Shown here piece after piece: positions 9,695 through 19,695 of a stretch of 24,767 bases of DNA (position 1 is its first letter; the number at the start of each line of letters is the position of its first letter). A model generated the notes under the pieces. It was not told where the DNA came from and did no database searches. It saw only the letters and a list, made by a program, of their open reading frames with translations. The translations under genes were made by a program, and so were the position numbers. Origin of the DNA: Priapulus caudatus (Eukaryota > Priapulida > Priapulimorpha > Priapulimorphida > Priapulidae); assembly GCF_000485595.1 (NCBI RefSeq), contig NW_014577254.1:181441-206207 (forward strand). The letters are read 5' to 3'.

Positions 9695-10909
9695 TTTTTA
9701 GCTCACATTGACATCGTCAACATGAGCTATTGCCATGGGGTGTCGTCCGTCGTACGTTCGTCCGTCCGTCAACATTTGGCTATGGTCAACGATAACTGGA
9801 GAACCGTTTGACCCACATGTTTCAAATTGCATACAGTTGTTACTCGTCCTATGGGAGAGATGTGAACGTCCTATTTTGGATCACGCCAGTTGACCTACTT
9901 TCGAGCCACGCCCACTTTTTGGCAAAAATGGAAATGGCCATAAGTCAGTTCAGGTTCAACGGATTTTGCTAATTTTTGGTATGATTGGGTTTTGATATTT
10001 TTTTTTAAATTATGCAAATTAGGTAGATTTTGGCAATTTCACTATGCATTTCAGTGTCTGCCTACGGTCAACGATAACTCAAGAACCGTTTGACCCACAT
10101 GTTTCAAATTGCATACAGTTGTTACTCCTATGGGTGAGATTTGAACGTCCTATTTTGGAGCACGCCAGTCGACCTATTTTCGAGCCACGCCCACTTTTTG
10201 GCAAAAATGGAAATGGCCATAAGTCAGTTCAGGTTCAATGAATATTGCTCATTTTTGGTATGTGAATGAATAAGGACTGGCCCCAAAACATATAACACGG
10301 GTTTTAAATTTTTTTTTAAATTATGCAAATTAGGTAGATTTTGCCAATTTCACTATGCACTTCAGTGTCTGCCTACGGTCAACGATAACTTTAGAACCGT
10401 TTGACCCACATGCATACAGTTGTTACTCATATGGGAGGGATTTAACATCCTATTTTGGAGCACGCCAGTTGACCTACTTTCGAGCCACACTCACTTTTTG
10501 GCAAAACTGAAAATGGCCATCTAGATTCATTGGATTTTGTTAAATTTACCTACCTACCTACCTAATCATACCTACGTGTAATATTGTGTTTTTGATTCTT
10601 CGTTACAGTAATTTGACTGGAATATTTTATTGCTTTTATTTGCGCGATAATCGAAAACCGAAATGACGATCATTTAGGCGTAGCGCCATCTCTCGCCCAG
10701 ATTTCAGACTTTCAGATCTTAAACATTTATTTTTGCATCAAAAATAACCCTGAAACAAACCAGTGAAATTTGTATTAGTATAAAACAGGGAATAGGGACA
10801 TTTGATCACATTTTGGTCCGTCATAAATGAAACACTTACCAAATTTTAAATATCATCTCCCTCTTCTATCACACCCAAGGTGAGCTATAGTGTCATTGAC
10901 ACTTTCATT
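9695..10909 (+). mobile_element. Long form of the TTTTTAGC / TGACACTTTCATT element
   Basis: The left end is TTTTTAGCTCACATTGACAT followed by CGTCAACATGAGC, a hairpin around ATC. The right end is GGTGAGCTATAGTGTCATTG then ACACTTTCATT, with a second hairpin. Between them are about three tandem monomers (see 9784-10560) and a tail shared with the short form at 6952-7651 (for example ATTTAGGCGTAGCGCCATCT). It fills most of VRK intron 2. No protein-coding capacity is visible. Confidence 0.65.
9784..10560 (+). repeat. Tandem array of ~280-310 bp monomers
   Basis: The block GGTCAACGATAACT starts at 9784, 10066 and 10377, giving spacings of 282 and 311 bases. Each monomer continues with ACCGTTTGACCCACATG, GTTGTTACTC, CGAGCCACGCCCACTTTTTG and, in the first two, a run of T then AAATTATGCAAATTAGGTAG. 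Monomer 3 lacks that tail. Short open frames inside are repeat shadows. Confidence 0.85.
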
Positions 10910-10993
10910 CATTACCTGAGAAAGAATTGCAACACGTTAGTGTGTCTCTTTCACTTTTACTTGTAAAGCTATACACTGATTTCTTATTGTCAG

Positions 10994-11190
10994 TATCAAA
11001 ATGGATCACTGAGAAGAAACTCAAATACTTGGGTATTCCCAAGTACATCAACTCGGGTCTCTACGAACATGCTGGAGTCAAGTACAGATTCATGGTCATG
11101 CAACGATTCGGCTCAGACCTGCAGAAACTCTTTGAACGCAACGGGAAGCTCTTTCGAATGAAGACGGTTCTACAGCTCGGTTTGAGGATC
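10994..11190 (+). CDS. VRK1: VRK1-like kinase, exon 3 (hinge, RFGSDLQK)
   Basis: After acceptor ATTGTCAG the exon reads SKWITEKKLKYLGIPKYINS, then GLYEHAGVKYRFMVMQRFGS and DLQKLFERNGKLFRMKTVLQ, ending LGLRI at donor ATC/GTACGT. KLKYLGIPKY, YRFMVMQRFGSDLQK and the TVLQLGLRI helix match VRK kinases closely; the MVMQRFGSDL part spans the hinge between the lobes. It is 197 nt, beginning with two bases that complete a Leu codon with exon 2 and ending in phase 0, which fits exon 4 (5617). It is the last intact kinase exon before the noisy region. A frameshifted inverted copy is at 1933-2128. Confidence 0.93.
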
Positions 11191-11332
11191 GTACGTATAG
11201 ATTTCATTCAGGGTTATCAGAACGTTTGCTTACCTGTCGAGGATAATTCATTTGTGGGAACGTGAAGGTCTTAGCCAGCTGTTAGTCACGAACTTGAGGT
11301 TGCCAGCCGAAATGCCTGGTTTGGTGGCTCAT

Positions 11333-11395
11333 CAGGGCGTGAAATTAGCACGCCCTCGAGCCGGTGAGTTTCAGCCGTAGGTTAGCGAAGTACCA
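11333..11395 (+). mobile_element. Left terminus of CAGGG element (split copy)
   Basis: It begins CAGGGCGTGAAATTAGCACG and carries the GAGCCGGTG-TTTCAGCC block of the full element at 19789, then breaks off into the TTTTTAGCC repeat. Its other half is represented at 5117-5316 and 13690-13905. Confidence 0.65.
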
Positions 11396-11712
11396 TACAT
11401 TTTTAGCCTCACCTGTGACATCGTCAGCTAGCTATTCCCATGGGTCGTTCGTCCGGTTGTACGGAACTCTGTCCGGCTCCGTCCAGGTCAACATTTGGCT
11501 ACGGTCAACGATAACTCAGGAACCGTTTGACCCACATGGTTTGAAAATTAGGGTATAGTGTTACTGCTATGGCTCCCATATTAAACTCCTATTGTGAGAG
11601 CACGCCAGGTCAACGTACTTTCAGCCACGGAATTTTTTGTCAAAAATGGGATTGCCTTAGTCAGTTTTTCAGGTTCAACGGATTTTGCTCATTTTTGCGT
11701 ATCTGTGAATGA
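11396..11712 (+). repeat. Degraded copy of the TTTTTAGC repeat
   Basis: It shows the AACATTTGGCTACGGTCAAC and GAACCGTTTGACCCACATG words with scattered indels relative to 9695-9965. It is nested inside the split CAGGG element. Confidence 0.55.
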
Positions 11713-11914
11713 ATTAAGGGCTAGGGGGGTTTTGATATTTAAAAAAAAATTGATCTCAAATTGAGGTACGGGTTTAGGCAAGATATATAGCATCAGGTTA
11801 TGCATAGAACCACACAGATAACAAAACAGTGTGGTGTCACACTCGTTCTGGTTCGTTTTACAAGATTCATTGACAGATATCATTTAATGCAAATTTCCTA
11901 CTATGCAACATATT

Positions 11915-12310
11915 ATGTATCCCCGCAACGGAAGTTCGTGCGGAGATACATATGGTTTGAGCATCCGCGCCGCCGCCGTTAGGAGATTCCTTCAGTGCGC
12001 CTCTACGGCTGCAGTTCTTCTCGGATCATCTATACAATTTCGAATGCAGCGTGCGTTACTCGTAAAGCGAAGACACTATTAGTTTTTTGTGGTGTGGGCG
12101 GAGTCATCGTCCATGGTAAACAACATTTTTGTCGAAATATTCTATAACCTGTGACGTTCTTGCACTTTTTACAATTTGTCATGAATTTAGTATTTGTATT
12201 AAATTTATATTAAAATTTGATATTTAAAATTTAAATTTTAAAATTTTAAAATAAAATTTAAATTTTAAATAAAAATTAATAATTTTGATTTAAATTTAAT
12301 ATTTGTATGG
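11915..12310 (+). mobile_element. Foldback element, left arm and AT core
   Basis: It starts with the terminal hairpin GTATCCCC-GGAAGTTCG-GGAGATAC, then the CCGCCGCCG and CTGCAGTTCTTCTCGGATCA words of the arm, and ends in the AAATTT-rich core. The opposite arm expected after the core, present at 655-840 in the inverted copy, is replaced by unrelated sequence from about 12310. Confidence 0.65.
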
Positions 12311-13000
12311 TAATTGTGTGCATAATGTGATGATGTGTCAAAGTCAGGACAGGCATGTTGATAGGCTGCCGCGCCCCCCTGTGTCCGGATCGCCTGTGCA
12401 AATTCGAACTCGTAATATCTCCGCGGGTAACAAGCACCCACCGCACACCACGCTTCCACAGTTGTTCGACGCGAGATATTTTCGCACACGCATGACAGAG
12501 TCAGGTGCTGGTAGATCGCCGGGTAGCGTCACGCATCATCGCTGGCAGCCTCTACACTGCCGGGTTGCCGATACGAGCGCGACTCTATGACTGTCGTGCC
12601 ACTCCACTCAAAGAACTCAGCTTCGGCTTGGCCGTGTCTCCCTGCTTCACCATCACACCGCACCCCTCTCATGGCCAAATGGGTGAAGGATTTTGCATCC
12701 GAGGATCCGGGGCTAAAACTGGGCACTCGCGGTGCGGCGCCCGGCGGCGGGCGTGCCGTGACCTCGGCGCGGGCCGCGCGCGGCGGGAACATGGCGCGAG
12801 GCGGAGACGCGGGCTCGACCGCCCTGGCGCATCGGGGCCCGCGGTGGCCCGCGCTGGGCCACGCGGCGCGGCGTGGGGGTGGCGGGCAAGGACCGCGGTC
12901 CCCAGAGCCGCCCGGGCGGGGCGGGACGACGACACGGGTATGCGGCCGCACTCCGGGCGGCGCAGCCCCCGGGCTCCGGACGGCGCCGGACGGAGGAAGC
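12310..13000. other. Unmatched block with very GC-rich core
   Basis: This replaces the roughly 200-bp foldback arm seen at the matching place in the inverted copy (655-840). The part from about 12720 to 13000 is made mostly of G and C, with open frames of 110-180 codons on both strands that overlap each other, as expected of GC-rich DNA with few stops. I recognise no protein in any frame. It could be foreign or contaminating sequence carried in by a chimeric read, a GC-rich satellite, or a real insertion. Confidence 0.5.
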
Positions 13001-13680
13001 GGCAACCCACCAGGTCCTTCGACCTTTATTTCACCTTGTACCGTTGACGCTTGATTCATATTATCTCTCCGGGCTTCTACTCAGCCCCTGAATTGCCTTA
13101 CGCAACCAAAACTGGTTGCTTACACATCTTGGGAGAAGGGTCTGCTCGCAGTACCAAAAACCACCACTGCCTTTGACCTGACGTTTGACCTTCGATCGTC
13201 GACTGTACATCTCCTCGTTCGGCCTCCTAGGGTAACAGATTCAATATACTGACACATCGTGGGGCCACACAGTTAGTCTAACAAACCTTGTGTCTTTGTG
13301 ACTATTTAACTTACCTGCCTTCTACGTCTTTTACAGAAGATATTCTATTCATACTAGATCAGGGGGGATACAGTGTACGTTGCACGCAACGCTCATTTCT
13401 AGTTATAATTATTATTATTATGATATAAATGATTTATGCCTAGAAACATCAAACGGGAAGTATAGCGCCATCTACGTCACATAATTGTGATTCATTTTGG
13501 TTTATAAAATGTATTGTATAAATGTATATATAATTATTCATTTGATTATTTCACATAACAAAATTACACATGATAATTATCAAGAGGTTCATATAATGGG
13601 ATTCTCCATATATATCTTGCGTTATCCTATAATGCACGTCGGATGCGTTGCTCAATTAAAACTGCACTGTCGTCTCACTC
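13001..13680 (+). repeat. Noisy counterpart of 1-650 inverted
   Basis: Words such as CACCAGGTCC, CTTACACATCTTGG, CATCTCCTC and GATATTCTATTCATACTAGA match the reverse complement of 1-650 with frequent one-base indels. No gene is seen. Confidence 0.7.
13581..13619. repeat. Short palindrome of the CARGAG family
   Basis: CAAGAGGTTCATATAATGGG pairs imperfectly with the following ATTCTCCATATATATCTTG. It is the counterpart of the 61-98 hairpin. Confidence 0.55.
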
Positions 13681-14248
13681 ACTCATTATTTATAGCAATA
13701 GCCCCTACAGTTACTGTTTTACCTGAGAGGATATCACGCCATACCTATCAACATGGTTTACAAATTTGAATTCCGAGGAATGCGCAAGCAGTGAAAATTG
13801 ACATCTGATTTTACAAACAAATTGGAGGGCTGTTGAAAACTTACTGTCTGACAGCGCTCTAGGGCCGGTGCGAACAACATCTGAAGTTTTGTTGCCCTGG
13901 GCGCTCTAGGAAGACAGTGCAACAGTGCATACACACGGGCTGCGACGCCAGATTACCGCGAGTACGATGATGATTTTGCCGGCGTGGTATGATGGCTGGG
14001 ACTTCAGTGGTGTTTCCAGGATTCGAAATTAGTACGCGGGAGTCTGGAGTCTAAAGATATCCAAGATATCTGTTGCCCATGTGATTGGTATAGCTTCTCG
14101 TCACTTATTATAGACACAGTTTGTCTGTTGAGTTTGCTAACTCATGGAATTACTGCCCACATTGTTTGCCTTTGGACTCCATGCTTTTGGAGAGCCGAAC
14201 CTTGATCGGGAATTCAATTTCCACCCTGGCGTGTGTACGCATTTCCAG

Positions 14249-14352
14249 TGAGATTCTTGGCAGTACATGGATGAGACAACGAGCATGTCCATTGCGTGGA
14301 CTCTCAAAGCTTGTCCAACCTGACTGCTGGCGTTGGGAAAAAACCAAAAGAG
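14249..14352 (+). pseudogene. Broken copy of VRK exon 4
   Basis: It matches 5617-5709 but is 104 nt instead of 93. Several insertions and deletions destroy the catalytic loop bases; only the GGAAAAAACCAAAAGAG end and the GTGTGAGC donor are clean. Open frames here do not follow the kinase frame. Confidence 0.85.
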
Positions 14353-14949
14353 GTGTGAGCTGATTCCAGACTTTACGTCGCTTGCACCAAACAGTCGCGT
14401 ATAACAGAAATTCGATCGTCCACCACACTCGATTTCGATAGGCGGGAGCGAACATTTTTCAAGTTTGATATCTTTCGCACGCGGTAGCGCCGGACGCGTC
14501 AGTGACGCATAGTTAAGGGTTGTTGCGTGGTGTTTCGGAGTGCTAACTTCATCTGTAATGGCCAGTGTTAGATTTTTGGATGCGTCCTTGCGTTAGTGAA
14601 TGCTAATATTACCTGGTAACAGCCGCATCCGAATAGCAGACGTCCGCGCCCTCTTGACCGCAAAAAAATTGTTGCGGATGCAATTTATTTTGATCATGCG
14701 CCCGTTTCCGCATTGAAATATCTTAAATGTCAAGGCGGTGAAAGCTTAGTGAAATTATAACAAACACAAAATTTTGATGTATTGCCTGAAAAAAATTCCC
14801 AGATCGTGGGCATGCTCCCGGACCCCCCTAAGAAGGCTTTGCCGCCTTTGGGTTTTTGCAAGGTGCCCCTAAATTGGAACAATTAGGGGCCGGGGAATAA
14901 ATTAAATGATGAAATGGCTAGAGTGATCACTGTAACTGTACTGTTACAG

Positions 14950-15087
14950 GTTTACCTCGGTGGATCTAATGGCCTCGTCGTCTCGGATACAGCCCGACGC
15001 AGACACAAGGGGTATGCCGAGGCATCCCGCCGAGGCCACGACGGAAACGGTGGAGTTTACCTGCGATCGACTGCACGAAGGGCGTTG
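14950..15087 (+). pseudogene. Broken copy of VRK exon 5
   Basis: It matches 6270-6402 with five net extra bases. The VYLVDYG start is shifted after GTTTACCTCG, and the donor is interrupted: where GTGAGT should follow, a GC-rich insertion begins. Confidence 0.85.
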
Positions 15088-15232
15088 CCCGGCGGCGCCC
15101 GGCCCCCGCGGCCGCCTCGTGAGCCCGGGGCCGTTACACAAGGTGAGCGGCCGACCGCAGGCCCGTCACGGTCCTCGTGGGCATGGGCGGGCGTCCGACA
15201 TCGACGGCCGCGGCAGGACCGTCGAGTGTGAG
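15088..15232. other. GC-rich insertion at broken exon-5 donor
   Basis: About 145 bases of strongly GC-rich sequence with no counterpart at 6403. It lies exactly at the splice donor position of the copied exon 5. It is similar in composition to 12720-13000. No protein is recognised. Confidence 0.6.
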
Positions 15233-15817
15233 TGGAGCGTGACCGATTGCACGTGGGCTCGAGTTTCGCCACGTCCGCTGACGGCAAAAGTGTTTGCGGT
15301 TGACTTTTTGCCTTGCTTGTGGTTCCTCTTAAAATGTCCAACTACACATGTATGCGGGCAATTAAAAACGTTCTGAAAGTTCGACATGCATCTGTTAAAT
15401 GAGTACTGTACAGACGGGGCACCTTAGTGTTGGCATCGATAAGAATGACAAAATGAAAAATCGGGATAAATTCCGCATAAAAAAGCTTGACTGTATCTGT
15501 TAATTGTCCATGCAGGTAACCACCCGTGGGTGCTCTACTTGGTTTCTCGCCCGTTGCCTTCCTGCGTTGGTGTACGTACTCGAACTCTGTCTCAAAGTAT
15601 AATCAAGTAAAAAAACCGACCTGACTGGCCCGCTCAATGGGATAATCTTTTGCATTGGTGCCCCTCCAACATGCTTGCAGTGCCGCTTTAAAATTGCCTG
15701 ATATCAAAACTGAGACAAAACTTTCTAAATGAATTGAAATTTGACAGTTCTGATTGCATGGTGTATTTCAGATTGACATGCTTGGTCGTTCAATGATGTT
15801 CATTCAGTCCATTTTTA

Positions 15818-16592
15818 GCTTCGCCTTGACATCCGTCAGAATGAGCTATTCGCCATGGTGGTCGTCCATCGGTACGTCCATCCGTCAACATTTGGCTCAC
15901 GGTCAACAATAACTCAAACGATACCGTTTGACCCACATGTCGTTCAAATTGCAATAGTTGTTACGTCCTATGAAGAGGTTGAACTTCCGATGGTTGGAGG
16001 CACGCCAGTCGAGCCTACTTTCGAGCATTGCCCACTTTTTAGCAAAAATGGAAAATGGCCCATCTACCCAATTCATTTCCGATTTTGGTATTGTGAATGC
16101 TGTAAGGCTAGCCCGAACAACAGTTGTTACTCCTATGGGAGAGATGACAACGTCCCTCATTACGTTGTATTTCGGTCTAACGTGGCCGTTAACAACTCTA
16201 CAATGATATACCTACGATATTATACCGGTCATATATTATGTTTAGATATCTTCGTTACCAGTAATTTTGACTGGGCAAATATTTTATCTGTGTTTTATTT
16301 GCACGATCATCTCGAAACCAAAATTGGGCGATCATTTAGGCGTTAGCACCATCTCTCGTTCAAGATTTTCAGACTTTCAGACTTTCAGAATCTCCGAAAA
16401 CATGTTATTTTCGCCATCAAAAATGCATATATCATTATCAAGAGTAAACTATAATGGGAAGATTTAGGTATATGATGGGAGTTCTCCCATATATACTCTT
16501 GCGGTTTATTATATTCCCCTCCCTCTTCTATCACACCAAGGTGCAGCTTCCCCAGTGTCATGTGCACACTTTCATTAAGAATGAAATGCATT
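15818..16592 (+). repeat. Noisy copy of the 6952-7651 element
   Basis: It keeps TTTTTAGCTTCGCCTTGACA at the left and an altered TGCACACTTTCATTAAG at the right, with the palindrome at 16439-16501 inside. Frequent indels separate it from the clean copy. Confidence 0.65.
16439..16501. repeat. Short palindrome, copy of 7525-7583
   Basis: CAAGAGTAAACTATAATGGG at the left and CTCCCATATATACTCTTG at the right are the inverted arms, with the partly repeated left arm between them. Confidence 0.55.
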
Positions 16593-17159
16593 GCGATTCC
16601 GGAAACGCTGCACACACCGGCTGCAGTAGGAGCTATGGAAGTCGGTTATCATTCTCAGTGGTTGTCGCACTAGCCCACTAGCCAAAAGTGGTGCTCTTTT
16701 ATTGTGTTTGGACGTTTCGAGGTCCTAGCGAAAGGAGCACCAGGCAAGTGCTCGTCAGCGTAGGGGGTCACGGGGGATGACGCCGCCCGCCGCTGTGAAA
16801 TTTTTGAAACAGATTAGTGCAACATTTGGTGCATTCTAAGCTGATTTTTGGCCTGTGATTATAGCACTGTTCTATGGCAAGAGGCAGTTGATTTTCGGCA
16901 GCGAGGCCAGCCCGACGGGTGTTTTGCGACAAATCCTTCTGGAAGAATCTTCGAGCGAGGTGGGCCCACCGCTCGCTCGTGTCAATGCAGGGGATCGGAC
17001 AGCTGACTTCCCTGTGCTCACGCAACGATTACGGTCGCGGCACGATACAAATAACAACACAACACCCATCACGGGCAGCCGGTTTGTGTATGGCTGCCTC
17101 GATGCTGTTGTGCCATCGTCAGCGCTGTAAGGGCGTGTGCTTTGTGGGTTGGTTTCATG

Positions 17160-17330
17160 GTCCGGCCTTCACGCAAGAGCGTGACAGTTGAGCTTTTGGG
17201 CCGGGCGCCGCGCGGGTTACTGCTTGCTTGGCAGTTGGTTGTGTGGGATAAGCTGCCCTGGGAAGGACAACTTTGGAAGCCGACTGGGTGGATCGACGTC
17301 AGGCTGAACAACACAAACTCGACGGGCGCG
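17160..17330 (+). pseudogene. Broken copy of VRK exon 6
   Basis: It matches 8139-8259 but is about 171 nt instead of 121. The words CTTCACGCAAGAGC, TACTGCTTGCTTGGCAGT and AGCTGCCCTGGGAAGGACAA are recognisable between insertions such as the GC-rich run after GAGCTTTTGGG. The frame is lost. Confidence 0.85.
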
Positions 17331-17739
17331 GGTAGGGGCACCTGTGGGTTTAATAGTTCAACCGCAGCTAGAGCTGGTACTGTTTATTGCATGTTGGTAC
17401 CATAAAAGTTAATCGTTGGCCTGATCGCACTAAGCGATGGACCTACATTCACCATTGTACTGTAATTTTCCTGTTACTAGTTTACTGGTAATCAGTACAT
17501 GCACTGTAAAGGATGAATGGTGACCCTAAAAGTCGTATGCACTTGTATTATCGTGTAGGATTATGCTTCATCTGTGTTGCACGCTACAGTCTCTAAGATC
17601 TACTGTATTAATTTATAAAAGTGTAGAGTGCGTCTTCCAGGGACTGTCTGCGAAGAGCACTGTATTAGCCTGGGCGACCTGGGCAGGCCTAGCCTCAGCA
17701 CCGCCATCCTAAAATGCACCCGCCACACTAATATCCATA

Positions 17740-18611
17740 GACGCCATTGCCGTGGGTTATACACGAGAAGTTCAAACAATTAACTAGAAACGACAGTTGT
17801 CGCCCAAACTACAGTTGTATCCCCCGGTGATCTAGTTATGAATGCGAATATCCTCGTGTGAGAAGGACGTGTAGAAGGCCAGGTAAAGTGGAAAGGAAGT
17901 CACCAAAGACAAAGGTTTTGTTAGGACAACTGCGTGCCCTGCCGAGTGCAAGGTATGATGAAGAATACACACAGGGGGGGTATTGCGGTGGCAGAGTGTG
18001 CGTTTGGAAAAGCGAAGACGCCAATCGTTTTTGGTGTGGCGGGAGTCAGTCGCTAAGAACCATTTTTGGGAAAGTATTCGGTACGAACCCTGTTTAACTT
18101 GTGCTTTTTGTATAGCCGATAGCTGTCACTGGGAATTGACAACACCCTAGGGCCGAGTATAACATGTCCTATTATATGTATATATGTATCAGTATTATAT
18201 ATTTCACATGGAAAATCATAAAGTCTAAAATTATATAAAATTAAAATGGAAATTTTAATACAAATATTAAATTTTTATTTTTATTTTTAAATTTAAATTT
18301 AATTTTTAAATGTAAATTTAAATATAAATTTTAATACAAATATAAATTTCATGACAATCGGGTAAAAACTGCAGAAGTTACAGGTTCTAGAATGTTTCGG
18401 GAAAAAATTTTGTTACCATGGCAACGATGACTCCGCCCACACCAAAAACGATTGGCGTCTTCGCTTTACGATAACGCACCTGAATGCGAAATTTGAAAAT
18501 GATCGGAGAAGAACTGCAGCCGGTAGAGCGTTCACAAGGAAATCTCTGCGGCGGCGGCGGCGCGACGATGCAAAACCCATAGTATCCCCACGAACTTCGT
18601 TCGGGGGATAC
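17740..18611. repeat. Noisy direct copy of about 190-1250
   Basis: The CAGTTGTCG, GTGATCTAGT, GTAGAAGGCCAGGTAA and AAAGACAAAGGTTTTGTTAG words and then the foldback element repeat the left end of the window in the same orientation. The foldback arms are 17995-18140 (degraded) and 18345-18611 (clean, ending in the GTTCGGGGGATAC terminal hairpin), around an AAATTT-rich core. Confidence 0.7.
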
Positions 18612-18735
18612 AATTAATACGCGTTGGTCTCGATGCTACGGGTACGGCAGTCCAACACACAAGTACAAACAGTCACCCTATCCCTATCCCTATACCATTA
18701 TTACCCCCTATACATATATTCCCTATACCATAATT
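18612..18735. repeat. CCCTAT-rich spacer between two foldback ends
   Basis: It contains CACCCTATCCCTATCCCTAT and further degenerate CCCTAT units. It separates two foldback termini that face each other. It resembles, but is not, the animal telomere repeat CCCTAA. Confidence 0.6.
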
Positions 18736-19127
18736 GTATCCCCCGAACGAAGTTCGTGGGGATACTATGGGTTTGGCATCGTCGCGCCGCTGCAGGGATT
18801 TCCTTGTGAACGCTCTACCGGCTGCAGTTCTTCTCGGATCATCTTCAAATTTCGCATGAAGGTGCATTATCGTCAAGCGAAGACGCCAATCGTTTTTGGT
18901 GTTGGCGAAGTCATCGTTGCCATGGTAACATTTTTTGTCGAAAAATTCTAGAACCTGTAACTTCTGCACTTTTTACCCGATTGTCATGAAATTTATATTT
19001 GTATTAAAATTTATATTTAAATTTATATTAAAATTTAAATTTAAAAATTTAAAAATAAAATTTAAAAATAAAATAAAAATTTAATATTTGTATTAAAATT
19101 TATATTTAAATTAATGATTGTTATCAA
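18736..19127 (+). mobile_element. Foldback element, left arm and AT core
   Basis: It starts GTATCCCCCGAACGAAGTTC then GTGGGGATAC, the best preserved terminal hairpin in the window, followed by the full arm (CTACCGGCTGCAGTTCTTCT to CCCGATTGTCATG) and an AAATTT core. The matching right arm is absent; the core runs into a TA microsatellite. Confidence 0.7.

Positions 19128-19163
<36 letters not shown>
19128..19163. repeat. TA microsatellite
   Basis: An alternating TATATA run with one C (TACATATA). It joins the foldback core to the TATCAGGAGTAGATAATAG terminus. Confidence 0.85.
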
Positions 19164-19695
19164 CAGGAGTAGATAATAGGGAAGGAGTGTGACATCAATA
19201 AACAAAGGAAATTCGTCATTTACTAGCCTTAAAATACCTACGATTTACTACGCGTAACGCAACCAACTTGAGCTCAAATCGTGCACAGTACATTCGCCTA
19301 GCATCGTGCGAAATCGTTTCCTCGTATACACCTGCAATCCGGAGATATAGACTAAAACGTACGACACGATTTTCCATTCTGTAGCCAGCAAAATCGATGC
19401 GTTCAGAGACGAATTTGAAACAAAAGGCAGCTACTAACGCGCTATTGCAAACTCGGCGGGCAATGTGGCACGCTGGGAGATTTGAGTTCGATTTGCTGCT
19501 GATTGCGGTTGGCGTGCGTGCATGGTATGGGGGCATGCCAGCTGTATGCCGGCATGCCGGTATGTAGCTGTGTACCGGGTCAAAGGTTATCTCGCCGAGT
19601 GTTGCGTTGATGCCTAATCTCCCAGCACAAATGAGTACAAATGATGATGACGCTGGCATTGCACATGATTTATTGCTTGTGTATGTGTATTCCAG
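19164..19695. other. Intron before VRK exon 7, possible transposon tail
   Basis: The stretch opens at CAGGAGTAGATAATAGG, the same terminal word as the 23431 palindrome. A minus-strand open frame covers 19216-19701 (161 codons), and an imperfect hairpin (CAGCTG-ATGCCGGCAT-CCGGTATG-AGCTG) lies at 19539-19570. The open frame has no recognised domain. I read this as the end of a longer transposon whose other terminus is not visible, with low certainty. Confidence 0.35.

Larger units (their letters stand above)
13690..17728 (+). repeat. Indel-riddled direct copy of 5117-8605
   Basis: The whole block, including introns, the split CAGGG element, VRK exons 4-6, the TTTTTAGC element and the hAT-like element, repeats 5117-8605 in the same order. 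It is about 550 bases longer because of many small insertions, often single G or C bases and sometimes runs of GC. Homology stops at the string AATGCACCCGCCACA. Nothing here encodes an intact exon. Confidence 0.88.

Noticed and set aside
9784-10560. Regularly spaced repeats considered as a CRISPR array
   Set aside because: The units are about 300 bp and nearly identical throughout, with no short repeat plus unique spacer pattern, and the genome is eukaryotic.
12505-13059. Overlapping open frames of 113-180 codons on both strands
   Set aside because: They lie in extremely GC-rich sequence where stops are rare, overlap in opposite directions, give Arg/Gly/Pro/Ala-rich low-complexity products and show no domain.
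14914-15387. Open frames of 73-138 codons on both strands
   Set aside because: They span the broken exon-5 copy and its GC-rich insertion; their frames differ from the kinase frame and match nothing I know.
1-18620. VRK copies considered as gene capture by a Helitron-like element
   Set aside because: The copies include full introns, flanking repeats and both directions, and differ by sequencing-type indels; no single pair of element ends encloses them.
18655-18730. CCCTAT units considered as interstitial telomere
   Set aside because: The unit is CCCTAT with many imperfections, not CCCTAA, and it is bounded by foldback elements.
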